Source: Zopfochytrium polystomum
Taxonomy: Eukaryota; Chytridiomycota; Chytridiomycetes; Chytridiales; Chytridiaceae
Direction: 5' to 3'
DNA length: 64,000 nt
Assembly (NCBI GenBank): GCA_025765615.1
Contig: JAIVFJ010000058.1
Location: 1 to 64,000, forward strand
Of the stretch, positions 34,139-44,561 are shown in pieces. The notes under the pieces are model-generated. The model saw only the letters and a program-made list of their open reading frames with translations, was not told the DNA's origin and searched no databases. How positions within the stretch are numbered: the first letter of the stretch is position 1; each line of letters opens with the position of its first letter. Made by a program: the position numbers and the translations under genes.

Positions 34139-34870
34139 GCGATTTCTTCACCAATGCCGCCTTTCCCTATTTTGGCGTTGCCGTGGCTCCGCCTGGATCT
34201 CTGCAGCGATCCGCAAGGCCCGGGTTTCAAAGGATTCGTTTCTTAAAGCCTGTCTGCTTTTGGATGGGATGCTTTTGCTCCGTTTATGATCGGGTCGTTT
34301 CCACTCCACATGGGGGGTTTTTTTGTTGGGTTCCATTATTTCTGGATCTAGGCCCCCGTTTCAATTATCCATCGTCCAGCCAGTGGCCACACCTCCATCG
34401 CCCGCATGCGGCCATCACACAGCAAAGACGCTGCAGCCTGCAGCAGTACGCAGTAGCAGGACTCCTGTCGGCGGAATCTCCGGGAAAGGACATTCGGTAA
34501 GAAACTTCGACGAGACAAATGGGGGCTAGATCCAGCATTTAATGGATGGGGGCTAGCAATAATGGAACCCTTTTATTCTGTTTACTTTTTTATTTCTTCT
34601 GTGCTTTTTTTTTCCCCCCTCCTGACCACTCAGTTGAGTCCGGACGGGAAAGGTGGAGCAGCATCAGTCGAAGAAAGGCGCGGCTGCTGCGGGTTGTGTT
34701 TGCGTCTAACTGGACACCACAGCACGCCACACTTCATCTTCGCGACCCCCCGCCGCGAGGCCGCGTTTCGCCCTGCCGATGAAGAACGATCGGAAAAGTC
34801 GCTCATAGGAGAAGGATAAGCAAAACAATAGATACAAGTTCATCTTTCCATGGAATAAAAGGGATCCGTT
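34081..34870. other. Poly-T tract and gene-free stretch
   Basis: A T-run of roughly 30 bases (34108-34137) directly follows the subtilase fragment. The rest, up to the alpha-dioxygenase stop, is T-rich and shows only short unsupported frames. A T-run beside a gene fragment could be the poly-A tail of a retroposed copy read on the other strand, but the fragment keeps intron-like words, which argues against that. Confidence 0.4.
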
Positions 34871-34875
34871 GTCGG

Positions 34876-36867
34876 TTAGGCCGACTGCCTCGGCGTCCAC
34901 CTGAGGAACGCGTTGGCATCATCCGCAACAAAGGGTCTGATGGCAGGAAAGTGTCGTCGAAGGATCCGTGCAAACGAAGTGTTTTCGACCCATTCAATGC
35001 CCTCCTTCGTGTAGATTTTTGCGTTGTAATCCTCCGTGAGGAAACGGTCGCACTCGATTCGCCGCTGCGTCTGGGCGAGAAATACAGAGTACACCGTCTC
35101 GCCGAAAACGCACCCCGGGAGCTTCTTTTCGGCCAGCGTGCCCACGAGCAGGTCCAAATCCTCGATTCCCTCTGGCCCGTACACGCCAGCCAGCGCCCGC
35201 TGTTCGGCAGGATCATTTGTCAGATCGGACCACCGTCGGATGGGGTTCAGCAGAAACTGCCGGCGAAACTCGTTGTAACGCGGGACCCGTCGCTCCCTGT
35301 CGCGCAGGATGTCGACAGCTGCAAGGTCGAAGCGAACGGATGGCTCTAGAACATCAGGGACGCTGCGTAACGCGGTGGGATAGTTGTTGAGAACGAGTGT
35401 GCCCGGTGGGGAGGTTCCCATGGAGTAGACAATGTCCTCGCGGGGGTGCGATGTGTTGACGTGGTGAGAACGTGCAAATAGAGTGTCTTCGAAGGCATAG
35501 GAGGCTCTCTGGCGACCAGTGGTTGCGCTGGAAACCGTGAAGGCATCGGGAAGGAGCGAGTGCATCCTGTAGACCGAGGCGAACTCCTCGGTGGTGGCGT
35601 AGTTTACTTTTCGATATGCCAAGTGGCCTCCGAGGATGCCAGCAAAGTAGTTCCCCATCCAGCGCTGGTTGCCAATGATCTTTCGTGAACGCTGGCCCAA
35701 GAAGCCGTAGAGCATATGATACTGACCAAACTGGGCGGCCTTGTGCTGGAAGATAGCAGGAGTCCACTCAATACCTTGAATCTTCGCGACGAGGGCTGAA
35801 ATAACGAGCCGAGCTTTTGAGAAAAGCTGCTCACCAGTCCAGTCTGGGTGAAGCGTGCGAAAGTGCTCGACAACGGCATTGTGTTCAAGGGCCAAAATGT
35901 ACGTCATCATGCCGAGCCCGAACCAAATGTTTTTTGGGTGACCAAGAATTTCCTCCCAGGAGTGCGCGTCGACCGGGAGATAATTGTTGACCAAAAGAAA
36001 GGTGCCGTCTGGTTGACGAATGAGGTCGACAGCCTCCGTTGTATCACCGTAAAGCGGTGATGCATCGAGAAAGTGGTCGCACGCGTTCGGAAATAAATCA
36101 TTCCTCCCCGGAACTGCTTCCGTTGGGTGGACGGTGAGCTCACCGACTGTGATTTTGTGTCGATAGAGCAATCGATGGTCGAAAAGGTCGTGGATGAGGA
36201 ACTGGATCCATGCCGCAACAAACAAATTGACCGAGTCGGCGGGTTTGAACCTGTCACGCGTAAGGAGCACACGCGCAGCGTTGGAAGGATCAGGTGTGCC
36301 GAGATTAACTTGAAGGTTGACAATAGTGTTCCTGCCAAACGGTTGGCCTATGCCGCCCATGGGGCAACGCCTCCTGTTGTTTCCCACACCCGTGTCTGTA
36401 CGAATGGAAGGGTCTGAATGCGCCGTCCGTCTGCCTCCGCCTGGCCGGGCAGACCGGTCGGTGATTTCCGGAACCGCCGCAACGACGACCGCGTCGAGCG
36501 AAGACGGGTTTGACACCAATTCGGCATCTTTCACGTTCCAGTCCAGGGCCACAAGGTTTCTGACGGCGAGGTACAGCACGGCGATGGGGAAAGGGCATTT
36601 GAGCCAGGTCCACGGGGATATGCGGCGGAAGAGCGCCCAGAGGAGATGGGCGAAGAAGGCGGAGATGCTCCAGCGGCGGGGTCGGTGTGGCTGTGTGAAT
36701 CCTGTTGTCGCCTCGGGGTCTGCCAGGGCAGAGAGACCTGGTTTGGGCGGCGGCGGGCCGGCCGCGGAGAGCGCGACGGCGACGGCGGTGGCGAGTGGCG
36801 CTGGGTCTGCCAGCAGCGGCGTCTGCGCGGTCGTTGGCGGCGGCGGTCGCGTTGTTGGGGTGGGCAT
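34876..36867 (-). CDS. Alpha-dioxygenase-like heme peroxidase
   Basis: Alpha-dioxygenases (animal heme peroxidase superfamily) add oxygen to the alpha carbon of fatty acids, giving 2-hydroperoxides that break down to shortened aldehydes. One exon, 663 residues, close to plant enzymes (about 640). The distal heme His lies in WIQFLIHD (about residue 226), the second His in LEHNAV (about 329), and the catalytic Tyr in SVYRMHSLLPD (about 433). The C-terminal half follows plant alpha-DOX closely: DILRDRERRVPRYNEFRR, LDLLVGTLAEKK, RRIECDRF, and YTKEGIEWV. A hydrophobic segment near residues 92-105 may bind membrane. The N-terminal 60 residues are Pro/Ala-rich. The longer open frame upstream contains a poly-A-encoded Phe run, so the ATG at 36867 is preferred. 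Confidence 0.85.
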   Translation of the reverse strand: MPTPTTRPPPPTTAQTPLLADPAPLATAVAVALSAAGPPPPKPGLSALADPEATTGFTQPHRPRRWSISAFFAHLLWALFRRISPWTWLKCPFPIAVLYLAVRNLVALDWNVKDAELVSNPSSLDAVVVAAVPEITDRSARPGGGRRTAHSDPSIRTDTGVGNNRRRCPMGGIGQPFGRNTIVNLQVNLGTPDPSNAARVLLTRDRFKPADSVNLFVAAWIQFLIHDLFDHRLLYRHKITVGELTVHPTEAVPGRNDLFPNACDHFLDASPLYGDTTEAVDLIRQPDGTFLLVNNYLPVDAHSWEEILGHPKNIWFGLGMMTYILALEHNAVVEHFRTLHPDWTGEQLFSKARLVISALVAKIQGIEWTPAIFQHKAAQFGQYHMLYGFLGQRSRKIIGNQRWMGNYFAGILGGHLAYRKVNYATTEEFASVYRMHSLLPDAFTVSSATTGRQRASYAFEDTLFARSHHVNTSHPREDIVYSMGTSPPGTLVLNNYPTALRSVPDVLEPSVRFDLAAVDILRDRERRVPRYNEFRRQFLLNPIRRWSDLTNDPAEQRALAGVYGPEGIEDLDLLVGTLAEKKLPGCVFGETVYSVFLAQTQRRIECDRFLTEDYNAKIYTKEGIEWVENTSFARILRRHFPAIRPFVADDANAFLRWTPRQSA

Positions 36868-36892
36868 TGTTTTTGATGGGGGAAAACTAAAA

Positions 36893-36942
36893 AACAAAAA
36901 AAAAAAAAAAAACAAAAAAAAAACAAAAAAAAAAAAAAAGGT
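36893..36942. repeat. A-rich tract
   Basis: Nearly pure A-run broken by single C bases, immediately upstream of the alpha-dioxygenase start (on the minus strand a T-rich 5' flank). Such tracts are common in fungal promoters as nucleosome-free signals. Confidence 0.7.
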
Positions 36943-37238
36943 ACCAACAAGACAGCAAGCCCAAAAAGGAAACCTCCAACCACCTTCCGCGCCCAAAACC
37001 CGACAAGACAGTCGCCCCACGAAGGAGATATTCTGGGTGAACACACGAACACAGGATCGCTCACGAGTCACCTCGAGGAGCCTGATGGCACCCATACAAT
37101 GACTGCTTGAGTTTGGCAGGATTGGAATCCTCTGCAAAACGCGGAGGCACTTTTAAAAGAATTGCTCATCCACTGGCAGGAAGGACGACTGTCACCGTTT
37201 CCACCACCAACTGTCCATGCCGATGGCAGCCATCGGAT

Positions 37239-38441
37239 CTATTCGGATTCGCTCGCGGTCGCTTCGCGTCTATTCTTCTGTTGTTTTCTTTGCATTCCTT
37301 TCCAGGCTCTCAGGCACTAACAGAAATAGAAAGGAGGCAGGATTGAGAAAATCTGTCGAGTATGGACAAAGTTCTTGCTCACCATTTTGGGGCTTCTTTT
37401 CGTTCCGAGTTCGTTCGCGATTGATGACCAAGCCGTTCCATGCTTTGCCACTAAACTTTCTAATTTAGAGAGCTCCTACAATAGCGGCACTGCTTTAATT
37501 TAATGAAAGGCAATAGACACGTAACTTACAGCCTCCGTGAAAGCGCTTTTGTCCAGTTCCGGGTTGAGCACCTCTTCGTAACGCTCGCGGCATTGCGTCT
37601 CGTTTCGTGTTGACACCTGCAGCGCAATGGCAGTCCAGTTCCCACGTTTTTGCTGAGCAACTGCGCCAAGTAAGCGCTGGGGGATTGGCGTCAGTACTGT
37701 CCGTCTGGCGTACACAACCACAGCGCACTTGGTCCTCTTCCTCGGTCCATCGGCCCCAATTTGGTTTCTCCGAAACGGCTCGCCACCGGTACTTGCACTG
37801 TCGAGCCGTTCGCCCTGGAAACATTTTGGAGACTTTTTGGAGCGGCTTAATGCGGAATACTGCCAAGTTTCTATTCGTACCAGTCTCCCAGTCCCCAATA
37901 TGCTTCTGCGCAACTTGTCGTAAGCGTTCGTCGTCTTGTTCGCTCCAAGATTGCGCGCTTTGAAAGGATTATTCTTTGACTTAGTCGCATGAAGTTCAAC
38001 GAACGTTGCCTTTTCCTCGCGAAGATGCATTGCATAGAATTTACAGCACTGCCACGCTGTGCGCTTCCCCTGCAAATCGCCGCTGTCAGGAGTTCGTTCG
38101 TGAGCATACAGTCAATCACTCGCCCCCAGCTCCTCTGCCACACCGCTCCAGTTTTTGTAGCCATGGTTTTTCGCCAGGACACTCAATTTTTCAATCTCGT
38201 CTTTCGAAAAAGCTTCGTCGTCGATGCAAGGGGAGACGTTTGTTGTCCACTCGATGCGGCATTCGGTGGCAGTTCGTCCCGAGACGTGCAAAGCGATATT
38301 GTTCCAGTCTATTCCATCAGTATTGGTCAAAAAATCGTCCGGTTTGAGATGGGACACATCAATTTGGCCGTAATTCGATCTGCTCCATAAATATGTAAGT
38401 GGAGAAAGATGGTGTTCACAGAATACGCACAATAGCTTCAT
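37239..38441 (-). CDS. Multi-Myb protein, SNAPC4-like
   Basis: SNAPC4 is the Myb subunit of the complex that binds the proximal sequence element of snRNA genes. Exons (minus) 38431-38441, 38124-38379, 38005-38069, 37729-37957, 37530-37676, 37383-37475, 37239-37316 give about 292 residues. At least four Myb/SANT units are seen, each with the usual Trp/aromatic spacing: IDWNNIALHV, NWSGVAEELG, the WSEQDDERL...MFPGRTARQCKYRW unit, GRWTEEEDQ...NWTAIALQV...QCRERY, and AWSSIANELG. Their order and half-repeat at the start recall SNAPC4 rather than two- or three-repeat Myb. The second intron uses GCGAGT as donor. The start is the first in-frame ATG, and an upstream coding exon is possible. The protein is much shorter than human SNAPC4. 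Confidence 0.7.
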
Positions 38442-38778
38442 GTTTTGGCGTCGAACCTCGTCTTTCAACTTCTGCTTCTCATACCGACTGACTGACCCGA
38501 AAGAAGTCAGTACAAAAAAAGCATCTAGCAAGTCTGACTGAACCCACAAACTCTTTTATCAAAAACACGAAGTGCGAGGCTCGTGTTTTCGGCATTTTTT
38601 TGGAGGGGAGACTGGGTACCTCAAGTGTCAAAAATGCGAAGCGACCCGTGTTTGTTATTGTCACCCACATCCCTGCTCCAGCTTTCAGTGTACTCGGCCT
38701 CGAGTGGTGTTGCTGCTTGCCGTCCTTCTATCACTTGCCGCTTGGTGCCAAGTGTCAGAGGCCGTCATGGGACGCAAA

Positions 38779-39009
38779 TTATCCAATACATACGGCAAGA
38801 GCACGGTTCTTTGCTACGGACACGTTGATTGACCTCAGCTGCTCCCTGAGGAGATCCTGGAGCTGCATTATTTTGCCCAGCTGTAACTGGAAAGCATTAA
38901 GAACTGGATCGTAGGCGCATGCTTCGTCGTTGCTGCTTGCACTGCCGGCAGCGTCCCCACCGCCGCCGCTGGTGCTGCTGGTGCTAGTACTGCCGACTGA
39001 GGCCTCCAT
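38779..39009 (-). CDS. Small hypothetical protein
   Basis: A 76-codon frame starting at an ATG. A Ser/Gly-rich start is followed by an amphipathic helix (about residues 32-62) with regular Leu/Gln heptad spacing (a QLQLGKIMQLQDLLREQL stretch), as in small coiled-coil subunits. I do not recognise a family. An intron near the end is possible because GT sites occur at codon borders. It lies between SNAPC4-like and the carrier gene; the remaining sequence 39010-39460 shows nothing supported. Confidence 0.4.
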   Translation of the reverse strand: MEASVGSTSTSSTSGGGGDAAGSASSNDEACAYDPVLNAFQLQLGKIMQLQDLLREQLRSINVSVAKNRALAVCIG

Positions 39010-39462
39010 GATTTGAAGACAGGTCGTGCGATTGTGGAAGCCGATACAAATCACTGTGATTCCTTGTCAAATGGCTGCGCCCCAGCCCCAACGATCCTTT
39101 GCTCCGCTTCAACAATTGCTTCCCCGTCAACAGCCCGCCATGTCATGCAAAAGCCTCGAACCTTCTGCCGCTCGTTTATCGGGGTCATGACCAAACTGTG
39201 CAAACACCTCCTTCGTGCGCAAGGACTCTGCTTTCTCTCTGCATTTCCATTTCGTTACCACGTGGTTGCCTCAAACTTTTCCGTCAAATGAGCCGCGCTC
39301 GCTCTATCCCAGTTGAAGAGAGTGTGATTTCATCATTATTCGTGTTGCTGTTTCGACGCGCCTGTTGCCGAACTTTTATTTCCAATAAATCGGCATACTC
39401 ACCGTCCTCAAGCTGCTACGGCGGCGCGATTTCGCGCTCTTCACATTTATTAATACATTAGA

Positions 39463-41037
39463 TCAAAAAAAAACAGTGACGAAAAGTGCGCACCGTTTGC
39501 TGAGGCCGTAGATTGCTGTAGTCACAATCCATGCAAAGAAATCCTTCGTCACAAACAAGATGCCTTGGCAGAGCACTGCTTTCAAAAGTTGCGCGTCCAT
39601 ACCCTAATTTGAAAAGCATCCTTCAGAGCGAATGCATTTGCAACGAGATAATCACTTCGACTAACCCGATACCATCCAGGGACTCCCTCTGATCTTGAAA
39701 CTTTGATCAGCACATCTACGGGTCCGGTGTACTTCCTTTGCCTTCCATCGTCTGCTTCTGTGATCGGAATGTCATCTTCGATTTCAACCGTCGCACTATC
39801 GCCTCCGGACTTTGATCGACGCGCAACCGCGTTCATCTGCATTCGAACCTTGGCCATGATGTAGGGATATGCTGGTGGATTTTCACCGAAAATTTTAGCG
39901 AGGGCGCGGAAGTCATTTTCGTTATCACGTCGCCGATTCAACGTGCCAACGGAACTTACTGACGACCGTTGCGCAAGCCTTTGTAGCCGCACCCAGCCAA
40001 AACACTTCTGCGACACTCATGGCGCGAGCCCATGCCCGCTTGACGCGCTCAAACAGACCGTAAGTAATAGCGGGGTTGACTGTGAGCACGACGGAAGCCG
40101 AGTACCCGCCCCAGAGGGCAAGGATGCCCGAGGTGTTGACGAGGTCGCGGAGGATGTGGTGGAATGGGGGCGGCGGCGTTTGGGTTGATGCTTGCTGGCT
40201 GCGCGTCGTGGCGGCGTGCGGGCGGGATAAGAAAGAGTGAAAAACGAAAATGGAATATGCGACACTACGGCGTACCGTGTGGATATAACTGAGATCGGGG
40301 TCGTCATGAGCCGAGAGAGGGCGCCGGCCAGCGCACCAAGGAAGAGCTCGGTCGCCGTCGTCGCCGGGGTGCGGGGAAAGGCCCGAGCGTACGATTTCCT
40401 GACAATGTCATACCCTGCGAACAGCCGCTGTCAACCCTCCGATCCCTTCTTCGCAAGCAACACCCACAAAAAAAGTAGCAGAAGTTGGACACGACTGTTT
40501 GCGTCAAAACCGCTGGCAGGCCGCGGTAAAGACCGGCCGGACCCTCCTCGCGAAGAATGCGGGCGAAGGCGTCGACCGTTCCTTTGTACGGCGTGGGTCT
40601 GTCCTCTGTAATCGAGCCGGATTCTATCTCATCGCCCTTCGAAGATGAGCGATGCGAAGCGCCGTCGGACGGTGCTCGGTGTGCGGGAAGTGAGTGCAGC
40701 TGCAGCCGCGTGGCAATGCTGTAGAAGCAATGGGGGTGGGATTGTTTTTCGTTTTTTCCACATGAGTGTGATGGTGTCATCAGGCGGCCGGTATTTTGGG
40801 CATCGGGAGTGGATGTGAATGAAACACTTGCAGGTCGAGCGGATAGACGACCGCGTTCGCAAAGGCTGCTCCGACGGCACCGGCAACGGCGTTTCCCAGG
40901 GGCGTCAGTGTTGGCGCCGACGTCGCCGCGTTTTTCGCGGGAACGGCCATGGGAAGCTCACTTTTTGCCATTTCTACTTGTTGTTGCATTGCTCGAGCCA
41001 TGCACGCGCCGCGCCCCCACACAAGTAACCCAGTCAT
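39463..41037 (-). CDS. Peroxisomal-type adenine nucleotide carrier (ANT1/PMP34-like)
   Basis: A mitochondrial-carrier-family protein of about 393 residues, nearest to the peroxisomal ATP/CoA carriers ANT1 and SLC25A17. Exons (minus) 40832-41037, 40468-40718, 40276-40414, 39960-40198, 39666-39871, 39463-39603. The three repeat signatures are present once introns are removed: PLDLIATRLQ (across intron 1), PISVISTR followed by RQQ (across intron 3), and TYPYIMAKVRMQ (across intron 4). Other words are PYKGT-DAFARILREEGPAGLYRGLPAVL, NPAITYGLFE and YTGPVDVLIKV-RSEGVPGWYRG. The first intron begins GCAAGT; with a GT donor the signature is lost. Substrate is inferred from family resemblance only. Confidence 0.82.
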
Positions 41038-41679
41038 CTTCACAATTATTGAATTACGTCACATGAAGTAAGCAGGTCGCGCCCCATTAGAGACGGGCCG
41101 AGCGTCAATAGCCTTTCTTGGCGACCACTGCCGAGTCCCAAGGGAATTATTGCAGAAGTCCTTTTCGCTGGCATCAATCATAATGGAAATGTCGAGTTTG
41201 GCGGATTCAGATTTGTTCGTCGTTTTCGGTTGAATTGCTCTGTGCCTACTGAGAAGTATTATGTAACAACTTTGATACGCCAGTTTCCAGCGGGAATTGG
41301 CGGACACGGACGGCCGAATTGGAGAGAATTTGCCTCCTCAATGCCCTCCACGATGTGAGCGTGTTCTCAGTGCTGTGCGCATGTGCTGTTGGGACTCCGC
41401 CAAAGGCGCTGTTAATGAAACTCTCATGTGACAAAGCGCATTGCAATGAATATGAGAATGGGCTGCTCCACGGACACGGCCTTCGTGGGGGAAGAGTCAC
41501 GAGGGACTGTTCCGCTTCAAAATTTTCAATGTTTCAGCCAGCCAGTTTGCTGTGCACTCTGGAAGGGCCGGGCGCAGCCCTCGCTTAAATAGTCGCACTG
41601 TTAGCAGCAACCAGTGCATATACAGACCAAGACGAATCCGAAGACTGAACTTTGCGCTTGCATATCCATACATTCCATG
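41038..41679. other. Divergent intergenic region
   Basis: 642 bases between the carrier gene (leftward) and the polygalacturonase (rightward). I see no gene; it should contain both promoters. A TTAAATA word lies at about 41585-41591, 90 bases before the polygalacturonase start. Confidence 0.4.
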
Positions 41680-42904
41680 AAGACCGCCATTTTTGCGCTC
41701 CTTGCCACAGCTGCTGCTGTTGAAGCAGCTGGCTGCAATCTCGCTGCATCCGGTGGCGACGACGGTCCTGCTCTCGCGGCTGCACTCAAGAGCTGCGCGA
41801 CCGTTACCGTTCCGGCTGGCGTCACCCTCGCGATCAATACAGCGCTCGACACCACCGGATTGGCCAACGTGCACCTGTAGCTGCAGGGGACAATCAGGTT
41901 CTCGAGCGACTACAAGTACTGGCAGAAGAATGCTTTCCCGCAAAACTACCAGGACATGACGACTATGTGGCTTCTCGGCGGCAAGGGAGTCACGTACGCA
42001 CCTTTTTTTTCACATTTCGTTTCTCGCCAAACTGCTAATTAAATAGCCTCGTGTTCCTAACAGCGTTGACGGGGGAGGTACAATTGACGGCCAGGCTCAG
42101 GCGTGGTACGACGCCAACGTCAGCACCGGCAAGCCCATCCTTCTCACAGTAACCCAAAGCGATGGGGTCACCATAAAAAACATCAAACAAGTCGGGTCCC
42201 CCATGTGGAACAACTTTGTCCGAGACTCCAAAAACGTGATATACGATGGCATCACCATCACTTCCACCCGCAAAGACGGAGCGCAAGCCCAAAACACGGA
42301 CGGGTGGGACACGTACCGATCGTCGTTTGTAACGATTCAAAATTCCAAGATTCGCAACGGAGACGACTGCGTCTCCTTCAAACCAAACTCAACTTACATA
42401 ACCGTGTACAACTTGGACTGCACAGGCAGCCACGGAATCAGTGTCGGGTCGTTGGGACAGTACCCTGGGGTACAGGACCTCATCACCAACATCTGGGCGG
42501 AGAAAATTAACATGACCACTTGCTCCAACGGCGCCCGTATTAAAGCCTGGGCTGGCAAGGTCGGGTACGGGAAGGTCGACAACGTCACATTCACCGGATT
42601 CACGGAAACCAACGTCGACCACCCCATGATTATCGACCAATGCTACTCCACCTCCGCCGCCGACTGCAAAGCGAACCCGTCCAAAGTTACGATTTCTAAC
42701 GTCAAGTTCAACGGCATTTCTGGAACTGGCACGAAGCAAGAGGTCGCATCGCTCGTTTGCTCTCCGGGACAGAGCACTTGCACCAACATCCAGGTCAACA
42801 ACATCCAGCTGAAGACGACAAAGAGTGGAAGCGCAACGTACACCTGCACCAACTTGAAAGTCACCGGCTCGTCTGCGAATCTTTTCACCTGCACGTCGTC
42901 GTGA
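41680..42904 (+). pseudogene. GH28 polygalacturonase with an in-frame TAG
   Basis: Endo-polygalacturonases of GH28 cut homogalacturonan in plant cell walls and are secreted. Exons 41680-41993 and 42064-42904 encode 384 residues apart from one internal stop. A signal peptide (residues 1-17) is followed by the mature enzyme. All active-site motifs are intact: NTDG with its Asp, the DD pair in NGDDCVSF, the His in GSHGISVG, and ARIKAWAG. The TAG at 41878-41880 falls in a word that otherwise reads VHL-stop-LQGTIRF in the same frame, where GH28 enzymes carry a continuous beta-strand. No intron with GT-AG removes it. It is either a very young pseudogene, a sequence error, or a read-through stop. 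Confidence 0.85.
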
Positions 42905-43124
42905 TTCCACGTACAAGGGCTTGAAAGCAACTCATCAACTTGTAGCTTGTGATTTCCTCATCCTATTTGCTCTAAAACTGTTCCACGACCTCTCCCGACC
43001 TCTTGGCAGACTGTGAATTTTAGATTTTTGAGCCGAACGAATACGACCAAATAAAATGCAAAGTAGAATCTCTCTGCCTCCGTTGTAGGTGACCGTGTCA
43101 AAACGACCTCTCGACCAAAGCAGC

Positions 43125-44561
43125 ATGTCGCGATCAGGCGTTGTTGTGGTGGTGCCGACTGCCATTCTACCTTTTCCCACCCTCGCCGCAATCGCCCTCC
43201 ACCTGGACCCTCTCGACAAGTACATCCTCTCCACCGTAATCCGCGACCGCCCGGCGCAAGCAGCCGCCCTCTCCCGCCTGCATAACCCAGTCCTGGACAG
43301 GGCCAGCCTCCGCGGCGAGGTCGACCTCCTGCAATTCATCTTTGAGCACTACCCTGAGGCCGACGGCATCTCGGGGCTCGACTCGTGCTACACAGGCCGT
43401 GCGCTTGTCGAGGCCAGCAGCGCCGGCCATGTGGCGGTGCTGCGATGGTGGAGACAGAGCGGGCTGGAGATGAAAGAGTTGACCCTGCCGCTGGGGCCTC
43501 ACATGCTGGTGCTGCGACCGCGGCCAGAGTATCCGATGAACTACGCGAGCGAGAACGGGCATATTGATGTGCTCCAGTGGTGGGTGGACAGCGGCTGGAG
43601 CCTTCGCTACACCAGCAAAGCTTTAGATATGGCGAGCTGGAAGGGGCACATCAATGTTCTGCAGTGGTGGAAGGAAAGCAACTTGGAGTTGAAGTACAGC
43701 ACCTCGGCGTTGGACCATGCCAGCCGGTTCGGCGAGATTTCCGCTCTCGCGTGGTGGAAGGACAGTGGACTGGAAACCAGATACAGCACTTTGGCCATGG
43801 ATCTCGCAAGTATTTTTGGACACGTCTCCGTTTTGCAGTGGTGGAGGGACAGTGGACTTCCCACGCGCTACAGCGAGTCAAGCATCGACAATGCATCGAA
43901 CCATGGTCAAATTTCCACCTTGCAGTGGTGGAAAGACAGCGGGTTGGAACTAAAGTACAGTGACCGCGCTGTGGATGGCATTCTGCCAAGCTACGAGGAG
44001 CCTCTTCCGTTATTAGCCTGGTGGCAGTCGAGCGGGCTGATGGTCAAGTATTCCGAGAAGGCTCTGCTCAGTGCTTGCGTGCACAAAAGCATTCCAGTCC
44101 TTCAGTGGTGGCTCGACAGCAAATTACCGCTGAAGTACTCTGAAGCGTGCTTGATGGAGGCGAGCAGAAGAGGCTATCTGGAAGTTCTGGAGTGGTGGAA
44201 ATGGAGTGGACTTTTATTGAAATACGACCATTCTTGCGTCGACCGCGCGAGCGGATATGGCCAAATTAAGGTTTTGGAATGGTGGAAGAGCAGCGGGTTG
44301 AAAATCGTTTATAGCCACGATGCCATTGACGAAGCATCTACCAACGGTCACGTTTCGGTCCTTGACTGGTGGAAAGAAAGTGGTTTGGAATTGATTTACT
44401 CCCAAGCCGCAATGAGTAACGCGCTTCACAAAAACCGCATTGCGGTTTTGCGTTGGTGGAAAAAAAGCGGTTTGGAACTCAAGGCATCTCAACCAGTGCA
44501 AGCAGTGCTCGAATCGCTCAGTTATATCGACCAAGAACGAAGCCTTCAACAAACGAACTAG
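43125..44561 (+). CDS. Tandem 29-residue WW-repeat protein, ankyrin-like
   Basis: A single exon of 478 residues. After a short Leu-rich N-terminus that could be F-box-like (PFPTLAAIALHLDPLDKY), the protein consists of about twelve tandem units of 29 residues with consensus GHIxVLQWWKDSGLELKYS followed by ALDxAS. The [GH-x-x-VL-x-WW] core resembles the G-H-x-x-V-V/L of ankyrin helices, but each unit is four residues shorter than a canonical 33-residue ankyrin repeat, and a Trp pair replaces the usual Leu. Two units are less regular (near residues 285-345). Function is unknown; such scaffolds bind other proteins. The ATG at 43125 is the first in the frame. Confidence 0.8.
   Translation: MSRSGVVVVVPTAILPFPTLAAIALHLDPLDKYILSTVIRDRPAQAAALSRLHNPVLDRASLRGEVDLLQFIFEHYPEADGISGLDSCYTGRALVEASSAGHVAVLRWWRQSGLEMKELTLPLGPHMLVLRPRPEYPMNYASENGHIDVLQWWVDSGWSLRYTSKALDMASWKGHINVLQWWKESNLELKYSTSALDHASRFGEISALAWWKDSGLETRYSTLAMDLASIFGHVSVLQWWRDSGLPTRYSESSIDNASNHGQISTLQWWKDSGLELKYSDRAVDGILPSYEEPLPLLAWWQSSGLMVKYSEKALLSACVHKSIPVLQWWLDSKLPLKYSEACLMEASRRGYLEVLEWWKWSGLLLKYDHSCVDRASGYGQIKVLEWWKSSGLKIVYSHDAIDEASTNGHVSVLDWWKESGLELIYSQAAMSNALHKNRIAVLRWWKKSGLELKASQPVQAVLESLSYIDQERSLQQTN

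Noticed and set aside
36317..37102. 261-codon plus-strand frame
   Set aside because: Antisense to the alpha-dioxygenase N-terminus; low-complexity Arg/Gly/Lys composition.
39070..39190. Small plus-strand frame beginning MAAPQPQRSF
   Set aside because: Only about 40 codons, no similarity, no splice continuation that I could support.
41497..41943. 148-codon minus-strand frame over the polygalacturonase start
   Set aside because: Antisense to the signal peptide region; composition matches a shadow frame.
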